In this document: piece after piece, positions 26,244 through 35,745 of the stretch | How the letters are laid out: each line of letters starts with the position of its first letter | Position numbering within the stretch: position 1 is the first letter of the stretch | From: Clostridia bacterium | GTDB lineage: Bacteria; Bacillota; Clostridia; Oscillospirales; Acutalibacteraceae | Assembly (NCBI GenBank): GCA_017410605.1 | Contig: JAFQQN010000012.1 | Location: 62,001 to 126,000 of the forward strand | DNA length: 64,000 nucleotides | Direction: 5' to 3' | The notes under the pieces: generated by a model | The model's input: only the letters and a program-made list of their open reading frames with translations | Databases searched by the model: none | What the model was told of the DNA's origin: nothing | Position numbers and translations under genes: made by a program

Positions 26244-26308
26244 TACTTTTCCTCCTAATTTAAGGTCAGTAATATTATTTGGAAAGCAGACAAACATATT
26301 CATTTTAT

Positions 26309-26337
26309 AGTATACTATTTTTTGAACAAAACTTCAA
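26309..26337 (-). promoter_or_regulatory. tepA-ftsK promoter
   Basis: TTGAAG (26337-26332), 17-bp spacer, TATACT (26314-26309) on the minus strand. Confidence 0.7.
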
Positions 26338-26395
26338 TAGAAAAGGGGTAAAAACTGTATAATCTTTTAATTTTTTATGAAAATTCTGTATTGAG

Positions 26396-26441
26396 TTGAC
26401 ATCTTAATGACAATATGTTATCATATGAACAATCATTCATA
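26396..26441 (+). promoter_or_regulatory. Metal-efflux operon promoter with ArsR/SmtB operator
   Basis: TTGACA (26396-26401), 17-bp spacer, TATCAT (26419-26424). The inverted repeat TATGAA-N6-TTCATA (26424-26441) covers the start site. TGAACA...TTCA is the usual ArsR/SmtB operator style, so the repressor below should shut off its own operon until metal binds. Confidence 0.85.
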
Positions 26442-26457
26442 CGATTGAGGTGAATAA

Positions 26458-26814
26458 ATGGAAGTTGCAGAAAAACGAAACGAATACATACACATAAAAA
26501 ATCACATTGCCCAAGAGGTTAAAAGTAATTTGCCCCTTGAAGATACCCTTTATAATCTGGCTGATTTATTCAAGCTTTTCGGTGATACAACAAGAATAAA
26601 AATACTTTATCTTCTTTTTGACCGTGAGCTTTGTGTCTGTGACATTGCAACCCTGCTAGGCATAACCCAATCTGCCATTTCTCACCAGCTTAAAACCCTA
26701 AAAGCAAACAAGCTTATAAAATGCAGAAGGGTTGGAAAAACCGTTTTTTATTCTTTGGCCGATGACCATGTTCGCACCATTATTGCCCAAGGTGCCGAGC
26801 ATTTGGAAGAATAG
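26458..26814 (+). CDS. ArsR/SmtB-family metal-sensing repressor
   Basis: A 118-residue winged-helix repressor that senses a divalent metal. The DNA-reading helix is SAISHQLKTLKANKLI. The last helix carries DDHVRTIIAQGAEHLEE, where Asp, His, His and Glu have the D-x-H-x10-H-x2-E/H spacing of the alpha5 zinc site in CzrA/SmtB. ELCVCD also places two cysteines in the alpha3 position used by CadC and ArsR for soft metals, so cadmium or lead is possible as well as zinc. It is the first gene of the operon with the HMA protein and the P1B ATPase. Confidence 0.93.
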   Translation: MEVAEKRNEYIHIKNHIAQEVKSNLPLEDTLYNLADLFKLFGDTTRIKILYLLFDRELCVCDIATLLGITQSAISHQLKTLKANKLIKCRRVGKTVFYSLADDHVRTIIAQGAEHLEE

Positions 26815-26850
26815 TTAAAAAACAAAACAACTACTAAAGGAGTAATATTT

Positions 26851-27072
26851 ATGAGAAAAGTTTTAAAGGTAACCGATATTGACTGCGCCCATTGTGCCGC
26901 CGCTATGGAAAAAGGAATTGGCAAAATCCCCGGTGTAACCTATGCAAGTGTAAACTTTTTAACACAGAAAATTATTATGGAATATGAAGACACTGTGGAT
27001 TTTGAAGAGCTTTTACCCCTTGTTAAAAAGGCTGTAAAAAAGGTTGATAACGACTGTGATGTAATAGCCTAA
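26851..27072 (+). CDS. Free-standing heavy-metal-associated (HMA) domain protein
   Basis: A 73-residue ferredoxin-fold metal-binding domain. The CxxC motif is in DIDCAHCAAAMEKGI (Cys12, Cys15), and AAxME fits the zinc/cadmium-ATPase HMA type better than CopZ. The P-type ATPase 12 bp downstream has no HMA domain, so this looks like that domain made as a separate chaperone. Confidence 0.92.
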   Translation: MRKVLKVTDIDCAHCAAAMEKGIGKIPGVTYASVNFLTQKIIMEYEDTVDFEELLPLVKKAVKKVDNDCDVIA

Positions 27073-27084
27073 GTGAGGTAAAAT

Positions 27085-29022
27085 ATGTTGACAAAAAAGC
27101 AAAAGAAATCACTTAAACTTATAATAATTTCAGGGGTTCTGTACGGCGTTTGCGCCCTATTGCCCTTTGAAAAATTTGGTCCGCACCATAATATTATAGA
27201 ACTGCTTTGTTATTTCGTGCCTTACATTATTTGCGGATTTACGGTTCTAAAAAAGGCCGTTTTAAACATTTTTTCGGGTCGCATTTTCGACGAAAACTTT
27301 TTAATGGCTGTGGCAACCGTAGGTGCCCTTATTTTAAGTGCCCTTTCAGGCCACGAGCATGAGGCAGCAGCACACGCGCACAGCGGCGCCGGCGAAGCGG
27401 CTATGGTGGTTATTTTGTACCGCATAGGTACCCTTTTTGAAAGCATTGCGGCAGAAAAAAGCCGCCGCTCTATAAACGAGCTTATGAACATTATGCCCGA
27501 TTTTGCCAACGTTCAGCGTGACGAAGAAATTATAACCCTAGACCCCGCCGAGGTTGAGGTTGGAGAGATTATTGTAATAAAACCGGGTGAAAGAATACCC
27601 CTTGACGGCAAAATTTTAGAGGGAAGCAGCAGCCTTAACACCTCAGCCCTAACAGGTGAAATCACACCGCTTAATGTTACTAAAGGCGACAGAGTTATAA
27701 GCGGTGCTATAAACCTTAACGGTCTTTTAAAGGTTGAAACCGAAAGCCGTTATGAAAATTCCACCGTTGGTAAGGTATTAGAACTAATAGAAAATTCAAC
27801 CACTAAAAAGGCCAAAACCGAAAACTTTATTTCACGCTTTGCTGCCATTTACACCCCAGTGGTGGTTATTGCCGCACTTGTTATTGGAATTTTGCCACCC
27901 ATTCTTGGTTGGCTTAACCTTATGGAAAGTGTACACAGGGCTTTAACCTTTCTGGTTGTTTCCTGCCCTTGTGCATTGGTTATTTCTGTTCCCCTTTCCT
28001 TTTTCGGCGGAATGGGTGCCGCCTCTCGCCAAGGTATTCTTATTAAGGGTGCAACCCACCTGGAGGCTTTCAGTAAAATTAAATATTGTCTTTTTGATAA
28101 AACCGGAACCCTTACAAACGGAAGCTTTAAGGTTACGGCCATACACCCCGAAAAAATTACCGAAGCCGAACTGCTTAGGGTTGCGGCGGCAGTTGAATCT
28201 AACAGCGACCACCCCCTATCGGTTTCCCTTGTGGAGGCCTACGGCCGTGTGCCCGACCTTAAGGCTGAAAAGGTTATGGAACTTGCCGGAGCAGGAATAA
28301 GAGCCGAAATTGAAGGCAACACTGTTTTGGTGGGTAATGAAAAATTAATGAAATTAGAAAAGATTGATATTACCGAATGTCCCCAGTGCCATTTGCACCA
28401 CCACGGTGCCAGTACCGTGCACATTGCAATGAACGGCGAATATATGGGTCACATTGTTATGTCTGACCAAATAAAGCCCGGTGCAAAAGAATTAATACAC
28501 TACCTTAAAAAGCACAGCATAGAGCCTGTTATGGTTTCGGGTGATAAGCCAGAGGCCGCCAATACCGTTGCTAATGAAATAGGAATAGAAAACGTTCACG
28601 CCTCACTTTTACCAAATGAAAAGGCTCAGCTGGTAGAAAGGCTTATGGCCGATAGAGCCAAAAACGAAAAAATCGCCTTTGTTGGCGACGGCATTAACGA
28701 TGCACCCGTTCTAATAACCGCCGATGTTGGAATTTCTATGGGGGCAATGGGAAGCGATGCAGCTATTGAAGCGGCCGATATTGTTATTATGGATGACAAC
28801 CTTTCAAAAATAAGCCTTGCTAAAAAAATTGCCTCCCGCACTATGGCAATAGTACGAGAAAATATAGTTTTCGCTATTGGAATAAAGGTGCTTGTTTTAA
28901 TATTCGGTGCCTTTACCGAGGTTCCTATGTGGCTTGCAATATTTGCCGATGTTGGGGTGACGGTTATTGCCACCCTTAACGCCGCCAGAGCAATGACTCT
29001 TGGAATTTTAAAAAAAAAATAA
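27085..29022 (+). CDS. Zn/Cd/Pb-exporting P1B-type ATPase (CadA/ZntA-like)
   Basis: It exports divalent heavy metal using ATP. The 645-residue protein lacks an N-terminal HMA domain. The membrane metal site is SCPCAL (Cys294-Pro-Cys296). The phosphorylated Asp is Asp338 in DKTGTLT, and the hinge is VGDGINDAPVL. The last membrane pair contains KVLVLIFGAF and FADVGVTV, the Lys/Asp pair of the P1B-2 (Zn, Cd, Pb) group. Two additions stand out: a His-rich cytoplasmic loop GHEHEAAAHAHSG after the first helices, and a CPQCHLHHH cluster (residues 432-440) within the nucleotide-binding domain. Both may bind metal. Confidence 0.93.
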   Translation: MLTKKQKKSLKLIIISGVLYGVCALLPFEKFGPHHNIIELLCYFVPYIICGFTVLKKAVLNIFSGRIFDENFLMAVATVGALILSALSGHEHEAAAHAHSGAGEAAMVVILYRIGTLFESIAAEKSRRSINELMNIMPDFANVQRDEEIITLDPAEVEVGEIIVIKPGERIPLDGKILEGSSSLNTSALTGEITPLNVTKGDRVISGAINLNGLLKVETESRYENSTVGKVLELIENSTTKKAKTENFISRFAAIYTPVVVIAALVIGILPPILGWLNLMESVHRALTFLVVSCPCALVISVPLSFFGGMGAASRQGILIKGATHLEAFSKIKYCLFDKTGTLTNGSFKVTAIHPEKITEAELLRVAAAVESNSDHPLSVSLVEAYGRVPDLKAEKVMELAGAGIRAEIEGNTVLVGNEKLMKLEKIDITECPQCHLHHHGASTVHIAMNGEYMGHIVMSDQIKPGAKELIHYLKKHSIEPVMVSGDKPEAANTVANEIGIENVHASLLPNEKAQLVERLMADRAKNEKIAFVGDGINDAPVLITADVGISMGAMGSDAAIEAADIVIMDDNLSKISLAKKIASRTMAIVRENIVFAIGIKVLVLIFGAFTEVPMWLAIFADVGVTVIATLNAARAMTLGILKKK

Positions 29023-29054
29023 AACAAAGGGTGCCGTTGCACCCTTTGTTTTTT
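29023..29054. terminator. Terminator between P1B ATPase and rarA
   Basis: A 12-bp perfect stem AACAAAGGGTGC/GCACCCTTTGTT with a CGTT loop and T-tract; A-rich on the other side, so it serves both convergent genes. Confidence 0.9.
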
Positions 29055-30324
29055 ATTTTCCGTTTTTAATTTTATCCATATAAGCCTTATAGCTTTGTTC
29101 GGTTTTATTATCACCAAACTCATAATAAACCTTATTTTGAAGCTCATCGGGCAGATATTGTTGCTTAACATAATGATTTGGAAAAGCGTGAGGATATTTA
29201 TAAAATTGTCCCTTAACTTCTGTGTCCTCGCCGTCAAAATGTTTGTTTTGTAAATGTCGGGGAATGGTTTTTCCTATACCTGCTTCAACATCTGCCATTG
29301 CGGCGGCAATACCGTCGTGGCCCGAGTTTGATTTTGGGCTTATAGAAACTAAAACAACAGCATCTGCAAGGGGTATTCTGGCTTCGGGCAGACCCACCAT
29401 AAGGGCAGAATCTACATAGGCCTTAACAATAGGCATTATGCCGGGATAAGCAAGACCAACATCCTCAGCCGCCGTAACAAGAAGCCTTCTACAGGCCGAG
29501 GGTAAATCCCCTGCGGCAAGTAACCGACCCAAATAGTAAAGTGCAGCGTCGGGGTCACTTCCCCTCATAGATTTTTGGTATGCTGACAAAATATCATAAT
29601 GGGCATCACCGTCACGGTCATATCTCACCGCGCTTTGAGAGGTTAAATCTAAGGCCGTTTGTTTGGTTATAAATACCTCTTTTTCATTACGCTCTGCCGT
29701 AAGCATACAAAGCTCTGTTGTGTTAAGGGCGCGCCTTAAATCACCTGCGGCACCCCCAGAAATTACCCTTAAAACGCCCTCCTCAAGCTGCACCTTAAGC
29801 CCTTGCTCTTGCCCCATCTTTTCAAAAGCGCGAGATATAAACTGCTCAATATCGTTATTTGAAAGGGGTTTAAACTCAAACACCGTGGAACGGCTGAGTA
29901 TTGCATTATACACATAAAAATAGGGGTTCTCGGTTGTTGATGCAATAAGGGTAATATCGCCGTTTTCAATATATTCCAAAAGGGTTTGCTGTTGCTTTTT
30001 ATTAAAATACTGAATTTCGTCTAAATATAGAAGAATTCCCTTTTGGTTTTCAAAATCACTTCGACTGGCAATAATAGCCTTAAGGTCTGCCGTTGAGGCT
30101 GTAGTAGCATTAAGCCTGTAAAGACTTTTACCGCTTTTTTTTGCAATAATATTTGCAACGGTGGTTTTGCCAACACCCGAAGGACCGTAAAATATTAAAT
30201 TTGGTATCTGACCGCTTTCAATTATTCTTCTTAGAATTTTACCCTCATCTAACAGATGGTGCTGTCCTACGACCTCTTCGACTGTTTGGGGGCGAATTCG
30301 GTCGGCAAGTGGTGAAACGGGCAT
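29053..30324 (-). CDS. rarA: Replication-associated recombination protein RarA (MgsA)
   Basis: A 423-residue AAA+ ATPase acting at stalled forks. Walker A is GPSGVGKTT (residues 47-55) and Walker B LLYLDEIQYF. The sensor region STTENPYF follows, and the C-terminal domain has the RarA tetramerisation segment DPDAALYYLGRLLAAGD and YKYPHAFPNHYV. It is 33 bp downstream of glyA and probably shares its promoter. Confidence 0.95.
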   Translation of the reverse strand: MPVSPLADRIRPQTVEEVVGQHHLLDEGKILRRIIESGQIPNLIFYGPSGVGKTTVANIIAKKSGKSLYRLNATTASTADLKAIIASRSDFENQKGILLYLDEIQYFNKKQQQTLLEYIENGDITLIASTTENPYFYVYNAILSRSTVFEFKPLSNNDIEQFISRAFEKMGQEQGLKVQLEEGVLRVISGGAAGDLRRALNTTELCMLTAERNEKEVFITKQTALDLTSQSAVRYDRDGDAHYDILSAYQKSMRGSDPDAALYYLGRLLAAGDLPSACRRLLVTAAEDVGLAYPGIMPIVKAYVDSALMVGLPEARIPLADAVVLVSISPKSNSGHDGIAAAMADVEAGIGKTIPRHLQNKHFDGEDTEVKGQFYKYPHAFPNHYVKQQYLPDELQNKVYYEFGDNKTEQSYKAYMDKIKNGK

Positions 30325-30357
30325 TAGCTAACCTGCTTTCTTTTTAATTATAAAAAC

Positions 30358-31608
30358 CTATTTATAAAGGGGGAACTTAGCACAAAGTTCATTAACACCG
30401 GCAATAATTTTTTCTTTATTACCCTCAAAATCGCGTATTGCCATTGTAATGAAATCTGCTATCTTAACCATTTCTTCGGTACCCATTCCTCTTGTGGTAA
30501 CGGCCGGTGTTCCAATCCTTACACCGCTGGTAACAAAAGGCTTCTCGGGGTCATTAGGAATGGCATTTTTGTTTGCCGTAATATAAACCTCGTCTAAACG
30601 GTGCTCAAGTTCTTTGCCGGTAATTCCTGTGCCAACAAGGTCTAAGAGCATAAGGTGGTTGTCGGTACCGCCCGATACAAGATTAACGCCGTTTTCAACA
30701 AATCTTTCAGACATAGCCTTTGCATTTTTAATAATCTGTTTTTGATATTCTTTAAAGCTATCTGTTAAAGCTTCGCCGAAGCAAACCGCCTTTGCGGCAA
30801 TAATATGCTCTAAGGGGCCGCCCTGTGTTCCAGGGAAAATAGCCTTGTCAATAGCGGCGGCATACTCTGCCTTGCAAAGAATAAGACCGCCTCTGGGGCC
30901 GCGAAGTGTTTTGTGTGTGGTTGTGGTTACAACATCGGCATAGGGAACCGGGCTTTGGTGCAGTCCTGCCGCAACAAGACCGGCAATATGAGCCATATCT
31001 ACCATAAATAAGGCTCCTACCTCTTTTGCAATGTCTGCAATAACGTCAAACTTAATTTCTCTTGGGTAGGCCGAGGCACCGGCAACAATAAGCTTAGGTT
31101 TACACTCCTTAGCAATACGGCGCATATCTTCGTAATCAATATATCCGTCATCTGCCACACCGTAAGGCACAAAATTATAATTCTTACCCGAAGCGTTAAC
31201 AGGCGAACCGTGGGTTAAGTGACCGCCGTGGGCAAGGTTCATACCCATAATTGTATCACCAATATTCACCAAAGCCTGATAGGCTGCCAGGTTTGCACTG
31301 GCACCTGAATGGGGCTGAACGTTTGCGTGTTCTGCACCAAAAAGCTTCTTGGCTCGTTCTCTTGCAATATCCTCTACAACGTCTACACAGTAGCAACCGC
31401 CGTAGTATCTTTTGCCGGGGTATCCTTCCGCATATTTATTAGTAAGCACCGAACCCATTGCCGCCATAACAGCAGGGGAAACAAAGTTTTCAGAAGCAAT
31501 AAGCTCAATATTCCTTTGCTGGCGGGCAAGTTCTTCCTTCATTGCATTTCCAACCTCTGGGTCGGCATCTGCAACAAAACCTATAGTGTCTAACATTTTT
31601 TCGTACAT
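30358..31608 (-). CDS. glyA: Serine hydroxymethyltransferase
   Basis: It interconverts serine and glycine with tetrahydrofolate. ATG 31608 ([10 protein letters not shown]) is used because GGAGGA lies 8 bases before it. The 416-residue protein has the PLP lysine in [13 protein letters not shown], the folate/substrate segments SENFVSPAV and [18 protein letters not shown], and [15 protein letters not shown] near the C-terminus. Confidence 0.97.
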   Translation of the reverse strand: MYEKMLDTIGFVADADPEVGNAMKEELARQQRNIELIASENFVSPAVMAAMGSVLTNKYAEGYPGKRYYGGCYCVDVVEDIARERAKKLFGAEHANVQPHSGASANLAAYQALVNIGDTIMGMNLAHGGHLTHGSPVNASGKNYNFVPYGVADDGYIDYEDMRRIAKECKPKLIVAGASAYPREIKFDVIADIAKEVGALFMVDMAHIAGLVAAGLHQSPVPYADVVTTTTHKTLRGPRGGLILCKAEYAAAIDKAIFPGTQGGPLEHIIAAKAVCFGEALTDSFKEYQKQIIKNAKAMSERFVENGVNLVSGGTDNHLMLLDLVGTGITGKELEHRLDEVYITANKNAIPNDPEKPFVTSGVRIGTPAVTTRGMGTEEMVKIADFITMAIRDFEGNKEKIIAGVNELCAKFPLYK

Positions 31609-31639
31609 TTTCTGTCCTCCGTTTTTCAATAATATATTT

Positions 31640-31668
31640 ATTATACTCGATTTAGCACTTTAAATCAA
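31640..31668 (-). promoter_or_regulatory. glyA promoter
   Basis: TTGATT (31668-31663), 17-bp spacer, TATAAT (31645-31640) on the minus strand. Confidence 0.8.
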
Positions 31669-31734
31669 TACTTTTTATTCTTTCCTGTCATTTTATGTTG
31701 AAAATAATGAAATTTGTTAAATTTTATATTTTCC

Positions 31735-31763
31735 TTGTTTTTGTAGGGCTTTTGTGGTATAAT
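31735..31763 (+). promoter_or_regulatory. Citrate synthase gene promoter
   Basis: TTGTTT (31735-31740), 17-bp spacer, TATAAT (31758-31763), 55 bp before the start codon. Confidence 0.65.
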
Positions 31764-31818
31764 AATTATTAAATTTTAGGCATATTATGCCAACTGTTTT
31801 GGAAAGGCAGATGACAAC

Positions 31819-33189
31819 ATGAAATATCAAGACAGCGATTTGTTTGACGTTACTACACGAATGGAAGAGCTTGCAGACATTTGTGCCTCCAATAGTGTTA
31901 TTCCGTCAGAGCTTTATGTAAAGCACCAGGTTAACAGAGGGCTTAGAGACCAAAAAGGTAACGGTGTTGTAACCGGCCTTACCGAAATAAGTGAAGTTAA
32001 TGGCTTTAAAGTAATAGACGGCGTTAAAACCCCTTGTAAGGGTGAGCTTTATTACCGTGGGGTAGATGTTAAAAAGCTTGTTTCAGGCTTTATGGCAGAA
32101 GACCGTTTCGGCTTTGAAGAAACTGCCTATCTTCTTCTTTTCGGCAGACTTCCGAAAGGAGAAGAGCTTACAGAATTTACAGAGCTTCTTGCGGCCTATC
32201 GCAGGCTTCCTGTAAACTTTGTGCGCGAGGTTGTTTTAAAGGCTCCCAGCGCAGATATTATGAACTCTCTTGCCAAGAGCGTACTTACCCTCTACGGATA
32301 TGATGACAACGCTACCGACAACAGCATACCCAACGTTCTCCGTCAAAGCCTTCAGCTTATTGCATTGTTCCCACTGCTTTCAGTTTACGGCTATCAGGGT
32401 TACAGCCACTACGGTTTAGGCAACAGCCTTATAATTCACCAGTCCGACCCAAGCCTTAGCTTGGCAGAAAACCTTTTGCACCTATTAAGGGCAGACGGCA
32501 CCTTTACAAGAACAGAAGCCAAGCTTTTAGACCTTGCTTTAATTTTACATGCTGAACACGGCGGTGGCAACAACTCTACATTTACAACAAGGGTTGTTAC
32601 CAGCGCAGGCACCGACACCTATTCTACTATGGCAGCCGCCCTTTCAAGCCTTAAAGGCCCCCGACACGGCGGTGCTAATATTAAGGTTGTTCAAATGTTC
32701 CGCGATCTTAAAGAAAAGGTTAAGGATTGGGAAAATGAAGAAGAAATTGCAAACTACCTTCGCGGTCTTCTTCGCAAGGAGAACTTTGATAAATCCGGTC
32801 TTATTTATGGTATGGGCCATGCAGTTTACACCTTGAGCGACCCCAGAGCCGAGCTTTTAAAACAGTTTGTAGGTAAGCTTTCTACTGAAAAGAACAGAGA
32901 AAAAGAATGTAACCTTTATATGACTGTTGAACGTATTGCGCCCCAAATTATCGCCGAAGAGCGCCATATTTACAAGGGTGTCAGCGCCAATGTTGATTTT
33001 TACAGCGGCTTTATTTACGATATGCTTGACCTACCCTTAGAGCTTTACACGCCTATCTTTGCTATAGGCCGTATAGTTGGTTGGAGCGCACACAGAATTG
33101 AAGAAATTTTAAGCCAGGGCAAAATTATCCGTCCCGCCTACATTAGCGTTTCCGACCATCAGGAATATGTTCCTTTGGAAGAAAGATAA
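31819..33189 (+). CDS. gltA: Citrate synthase (Si type)
   Basis: It condenses oxaloacetate and acetyl-CoA. The 456-residue protein belongs to the clostridial long-N-terminus group. Active-site histidines are in LHAEHGGGNNSTF and GMGHAVYTL (the usual MGHxVY motif), with the Asp in SANVDFYSG and the Arg in GRIVGWSAHRIEE. A 2-methylcitrate synthase activity is conceivable, because the BMC pathway produces propionyl-CoA, but no prpB/D genes are near. It is monocistronic. Confidence 0.93.
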   Translation: MKYQDSDLFDVTTRMEELADICASNSVIPSELYVKHQVNRGLRDQKGNGVVTGLTEISEVNGFKVIDGVKTPCKGELYYRGVDVKKLVSGFMAEDRFGFEETAYLLLFGRLPKGEELTEFTELLAAYRRLPVNFVREVVLKAPSADIMNSLAKSVLTLYGYDDNATDNSIPNVLRQSLQLIALFPLLSVYGYQGYSHYGLGNSLIIHQSDPSLSLAENLLHLLRADGTFTRTEAKLLDLALILHAEHGGGNNSTFTTRVVTSAGTDTYSTMAAALSSLKGPRHGGANIKVVQMFRDLKEKVKDWENEEEIANYLRGLLRKENFDKSGLIYGMGHAVYTLSDPRAELLKQFVGKLSTEKNREKECNLYMTVERIAPQIIAEERHIYKGVSANVDFYSGFIYDMLDLPLELYTPIFAIGRIVGWSAHRIEEILSQGKIIRPAYISVSDHQEYVPLEER

Positions 33190-33203
33190 AAATTAAATGC
33201 AAC

Positions 33204-33234
33204 AAAAAACACGGTTCGCCTGACCGTGTTTTTT
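33204..33234. terminator. Bidirectional terminator between citrate synthase and GH2 genes
   Basis: A 12-bp stem AAAAAACACGGT with ACCGTGTTTTTT and a 7-nt loop. It serves the two convergent genes. Confidence 0.9.
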
Positions 33235-33242
33235 GTTTGTGT

Positions 33243-35573
33243 TTATTTAGAGGGAATAACATCCAACTTGCAGTAACCTAAATTATCGCTTTGGGCAAAG
33301 AGAGAAAATTCCTCAACACCATCATCAGCAATTACACCAACGGTAATTTTGCCCATATACATTTTTCGCTCACTATTGGTAACATTTGCGTGGTCACAGT
33401 TGTCAGAGCCTGTTCCAATTACTTTAACATTCATATCCGAAGTAAAGAACTTAACATATTCTGCCGCATCAGGCACCACTCTGCCATCTTCGTCCAAACA
33501 CTCGCAAGTAAATAATGCAATATCCTCACCGTTGGCTTTAAACTCGTTCTCTAATCTTAAAGAAAGCCGTACAGGTGATTTAGTGGTAACCCTTTCGTCC
33601 TCGGCTGCAAGCTTACCATCGCGGTAACCCTTTACCGAAAGGGTGCCGGGAATATAAACAACATCCCATTCTCCGCGGCCATATTTTTCGATTTCTTTTT
33701 TGCCAAGAGATTTTCCGTTCAAGAAAAGCTCTAACTCATCACAGTTGGTATAAACCGTAACCTTAATTTCACTGCCTTCAAGCCCCTTAAAATTCCAATG
33801 AGGTAAAATATGAACCATAGGCTCGGTAGTCCAATGAGATTTATTCTGGTAAAAGCCGCCCTTTTTCTGCAAAAATAAATCAATAGCACCCGAGCGTGAG
33901 CAAACCGTAGGCCACATAGCCTCTCCTCTATGCTCAATACCTGCCCATTGGTACATACCCATCATATACTCTTTCTCAGCAATCGCCTTCCACCATTTTT
34001 CACGACTAACGAAGAGTCTGTTGCTATCTTTATCCCACGCCGCCGCACGACCGGGAACATCATTAAAATGCCAATCCCTCGCATGGGCTACGGCTCCGCA
34101 CTCAGATGCCACCATAGGCTTATTTGGGAAAAGACTATGCACTTCATCATAAAGGTTTAGGTAGTAATTAATGCCTATTACATCACAATCGTTATAAACC
34201 ATTGAATGGTTAGGCTCTTTATCCTCTGCGGTGGTTATAAATCGGGTTTTATCCAACTTTTGAATAAGATGGTAAAGAGCCTTGTGAACCCTTTGACCCA
34301 TATCGGTAATATGAACCTTTTCTTCATTTCCCGTAGACCAGAAAACAACCGACGGGCGGTTTCTGTCCCTCTTTACAAGGGTTGTAAGCTGCTCCTTGGC
34401 CTCGTCATTGGTTTCAAACCATCTCGCCTCATTCATAACAATAAAGCCCATTTCGTCCAGAGCGTCCATTGTGGCATCACAGTGCTGATAATGGGCGGTT
34501 CGGTATGCGTTGGCACCCATTTCTTTTAGAAGTTTAATGCGGTATCTGGCAATATTATCCGGCATTGCAAGACCTGTAAGACCAAAATCACCGTGACAAC
34601 AAACGCCCATAATTTTTACGTGCCGTCCGTTTAAGAAAAATCCCTTTTCGGGGTCAACGGCAATCGTTCTAAAACCTATTCGTGTAGTATTTTCATCTAA
34701 CGCCTCACCGTTTTTATATAGCAAGGTCTTTACGGTATAAAGATTAGGGGTGTCGATATCCCACAATTTGGGCTCATTAACAGTAACAGAATATTTAACG
34801 GTATGTTTTTCTCTTAATTCAACTTTTCCCTCACAGTTTGCTACAGCAACAACTGTACCATCACTGTCTATAATACTACTCTCCACCTCAAACTGTGTAT
34901 CCTCATACATATCGTTTACAACAGTAGTTTCAAAATCTACCGACCAAGTTTTATCATCTAGCTTTCTTGCAGGAGCATAAACACCGTAAAGGTCAATGGC
35001 AAGAGGCTCGGTTATAACCAATTTGACCCCTCGGTAAATACCGCCACCTTGATACCACCAACCCTCAAACTCTTCTGTGTTAGAGTAAACCGCAATAATG
35101 TTTTCTTTGTCATAATAAATATTATTCGTTATGTCTATCTCAAAGCTGTTATATGTAGAAAAATTGTGCTTCATAAGACAACCATTAAGATAAACTGTAG
35201 AATGACCTGCAATACCGCCAAACTGCAAAAGCACTCTTTTTCCCCTTACATCTTCATCAAAGGTAAAATGCTTTCTGTACCAAGCATTTTCATATTTAAA
35301 ATAACCGTGAGCGTTGTTTTCATTAGGGTCGTTATCCTGGTCAATAATATAATCGTGGGGAAGGTTTACTTTTTTCCAACCATCGTTTCTCGGCTCTTTG
35401 CCGGGAGCATTAAACATATTAGGCCTATCAAAATACTCATAAGCCGCAGGTCCCATAATCTTTCGTTCTATTTTTGACTGAGCATAAACAGGGCCTTTAT
35501 CCTTTGGGCGGGGCACCTTTAAATCGCCCTTAAGAAAAAGCCAATCCTTATTAAGATTTATAACCTTACGCAT
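33243..35573 (-). CDS. Glycoside hydrolase family 2 (beta-galactosidase/beta-glucuronidase-like)
   Basis: A 776-residue retaining glycosidase. The sugar-binding jelly roll has DGWKKVNLPHDY and YWYRK-like YENAWYRKHF (to ~190), followed by an immunoglobulin-like domain and the TIM barrel. The acid/base is Glu417 in STGNEE and the nucleophile Glu491 in VASECGAV. Two Ig-like domains complete the C-terminus, including a DUF4982-type segment. There is no signal peptide, so it acts in the cytoplasm on an imported glycoside. A divergent AraC gene 172 bp away probably regulates it. Beta-galactosidase is the most likely activity, but GH2 specificity cannot be fixed by reading. Confidence 0.88.
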   Translation of the reverse strand: MRKVINLNKDWLFLKGDLKVPRPKDKGPVYAQSKIERKIMGPAAYEYFDRPNMFNAPGKEPRNDGWKKVNLPHDYIIDQDNDPNENNAHGYFKYENAWYRKHFTFDEDVRGKRVLLQFGGIAGHSTVYLNGCLMKHNFSTYNSFEIDITNNIYYDKENIIAVYSNTEEFEGWWYQGGGIYRGVKLVITEPLAIDLYGVYAPARKLDDKTWSVDFETTVVNDMYEDTQFEVESSIIDSDGTVVAVANCEGKVELREKHTVKYSVTVNEPKLWDIDTPNLYTVKTLLYKNGEALDENTTRIGFRTIAVDPEKGFFLNGRHVKIMGVCCHGDFGLTGLAMPDNIARYRIKLLKEMGANAYRTAHYQHCDATMDALDEMGFIVMNEARWFETNDEAKEQLTTLVKRDRNRPSVVFWSTGNEEKVHITDMGQRVHKALYHLIQKLDKTRFITTAEDKEPNHSMVYNDCDVIGINYYLNLYDEVHSLFPNKPMVASECGAVAHARDWHFNDVPGRAAAWDKDSNRLFVSREKWWKAIAEKEYMMGMYQWAGIEHRGEAMWPTVCSRSGAIDLFLQKKGGFYQNKSHWTTEPMVHILPHWNFKGLEGSEIKVTVYTNCDELELFLNGKSLGKKEIEKYGRGEWDVVYIPGTLSVKGYRDGKLAAEDERVTTKSPVRLSLRLENEFKANGEDIALFTCECLDEDGRVVPDAAEYVKFFTSDMNVKVIGTGSDNCDHANVTNSERKMYMGKITVGVIADDGVEEFSLFAQSDNLGYCKLDVIPSK

Positions 35574-35590
35574 AAAATCACCGTTTCTAT

Positions 35591-35613
35591 AGAAGAGAAC
35601 CCGACTCTCTTCT
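35591..35613 (-). other. Leader hairpin before the GH2 gene
   Basis: AGAAGAG (35591-35597) pairs with CTCTTCT (35607-35613) 18 bp upstream of the start codon; no T-tract. A TATAAT-like -10 box lies upstream at about 35633, without a good -35. Confidence 0.35.
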
Positions 35614-35745
35614 TATCTATTTATGAAAACATTATATACTGCAAATCTTCAAAACGAAATGCACCAAATATATAATTTATACTTTTCTACACAAAATCTC
35701 TTGTTTTTTTGACGTAAATATTATAAAATTACCTTGGTGATAACT

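Noticed and set aside
31819-33189. Citrate synthase gene as part of a methylcitrate pathway for BMC-derived propionyl-CoA
   Set aside because: No prpB, prpC/D partners or shared regulation are visible; the gene is monocistronic and fits ordinary clostridial citrate synthase.
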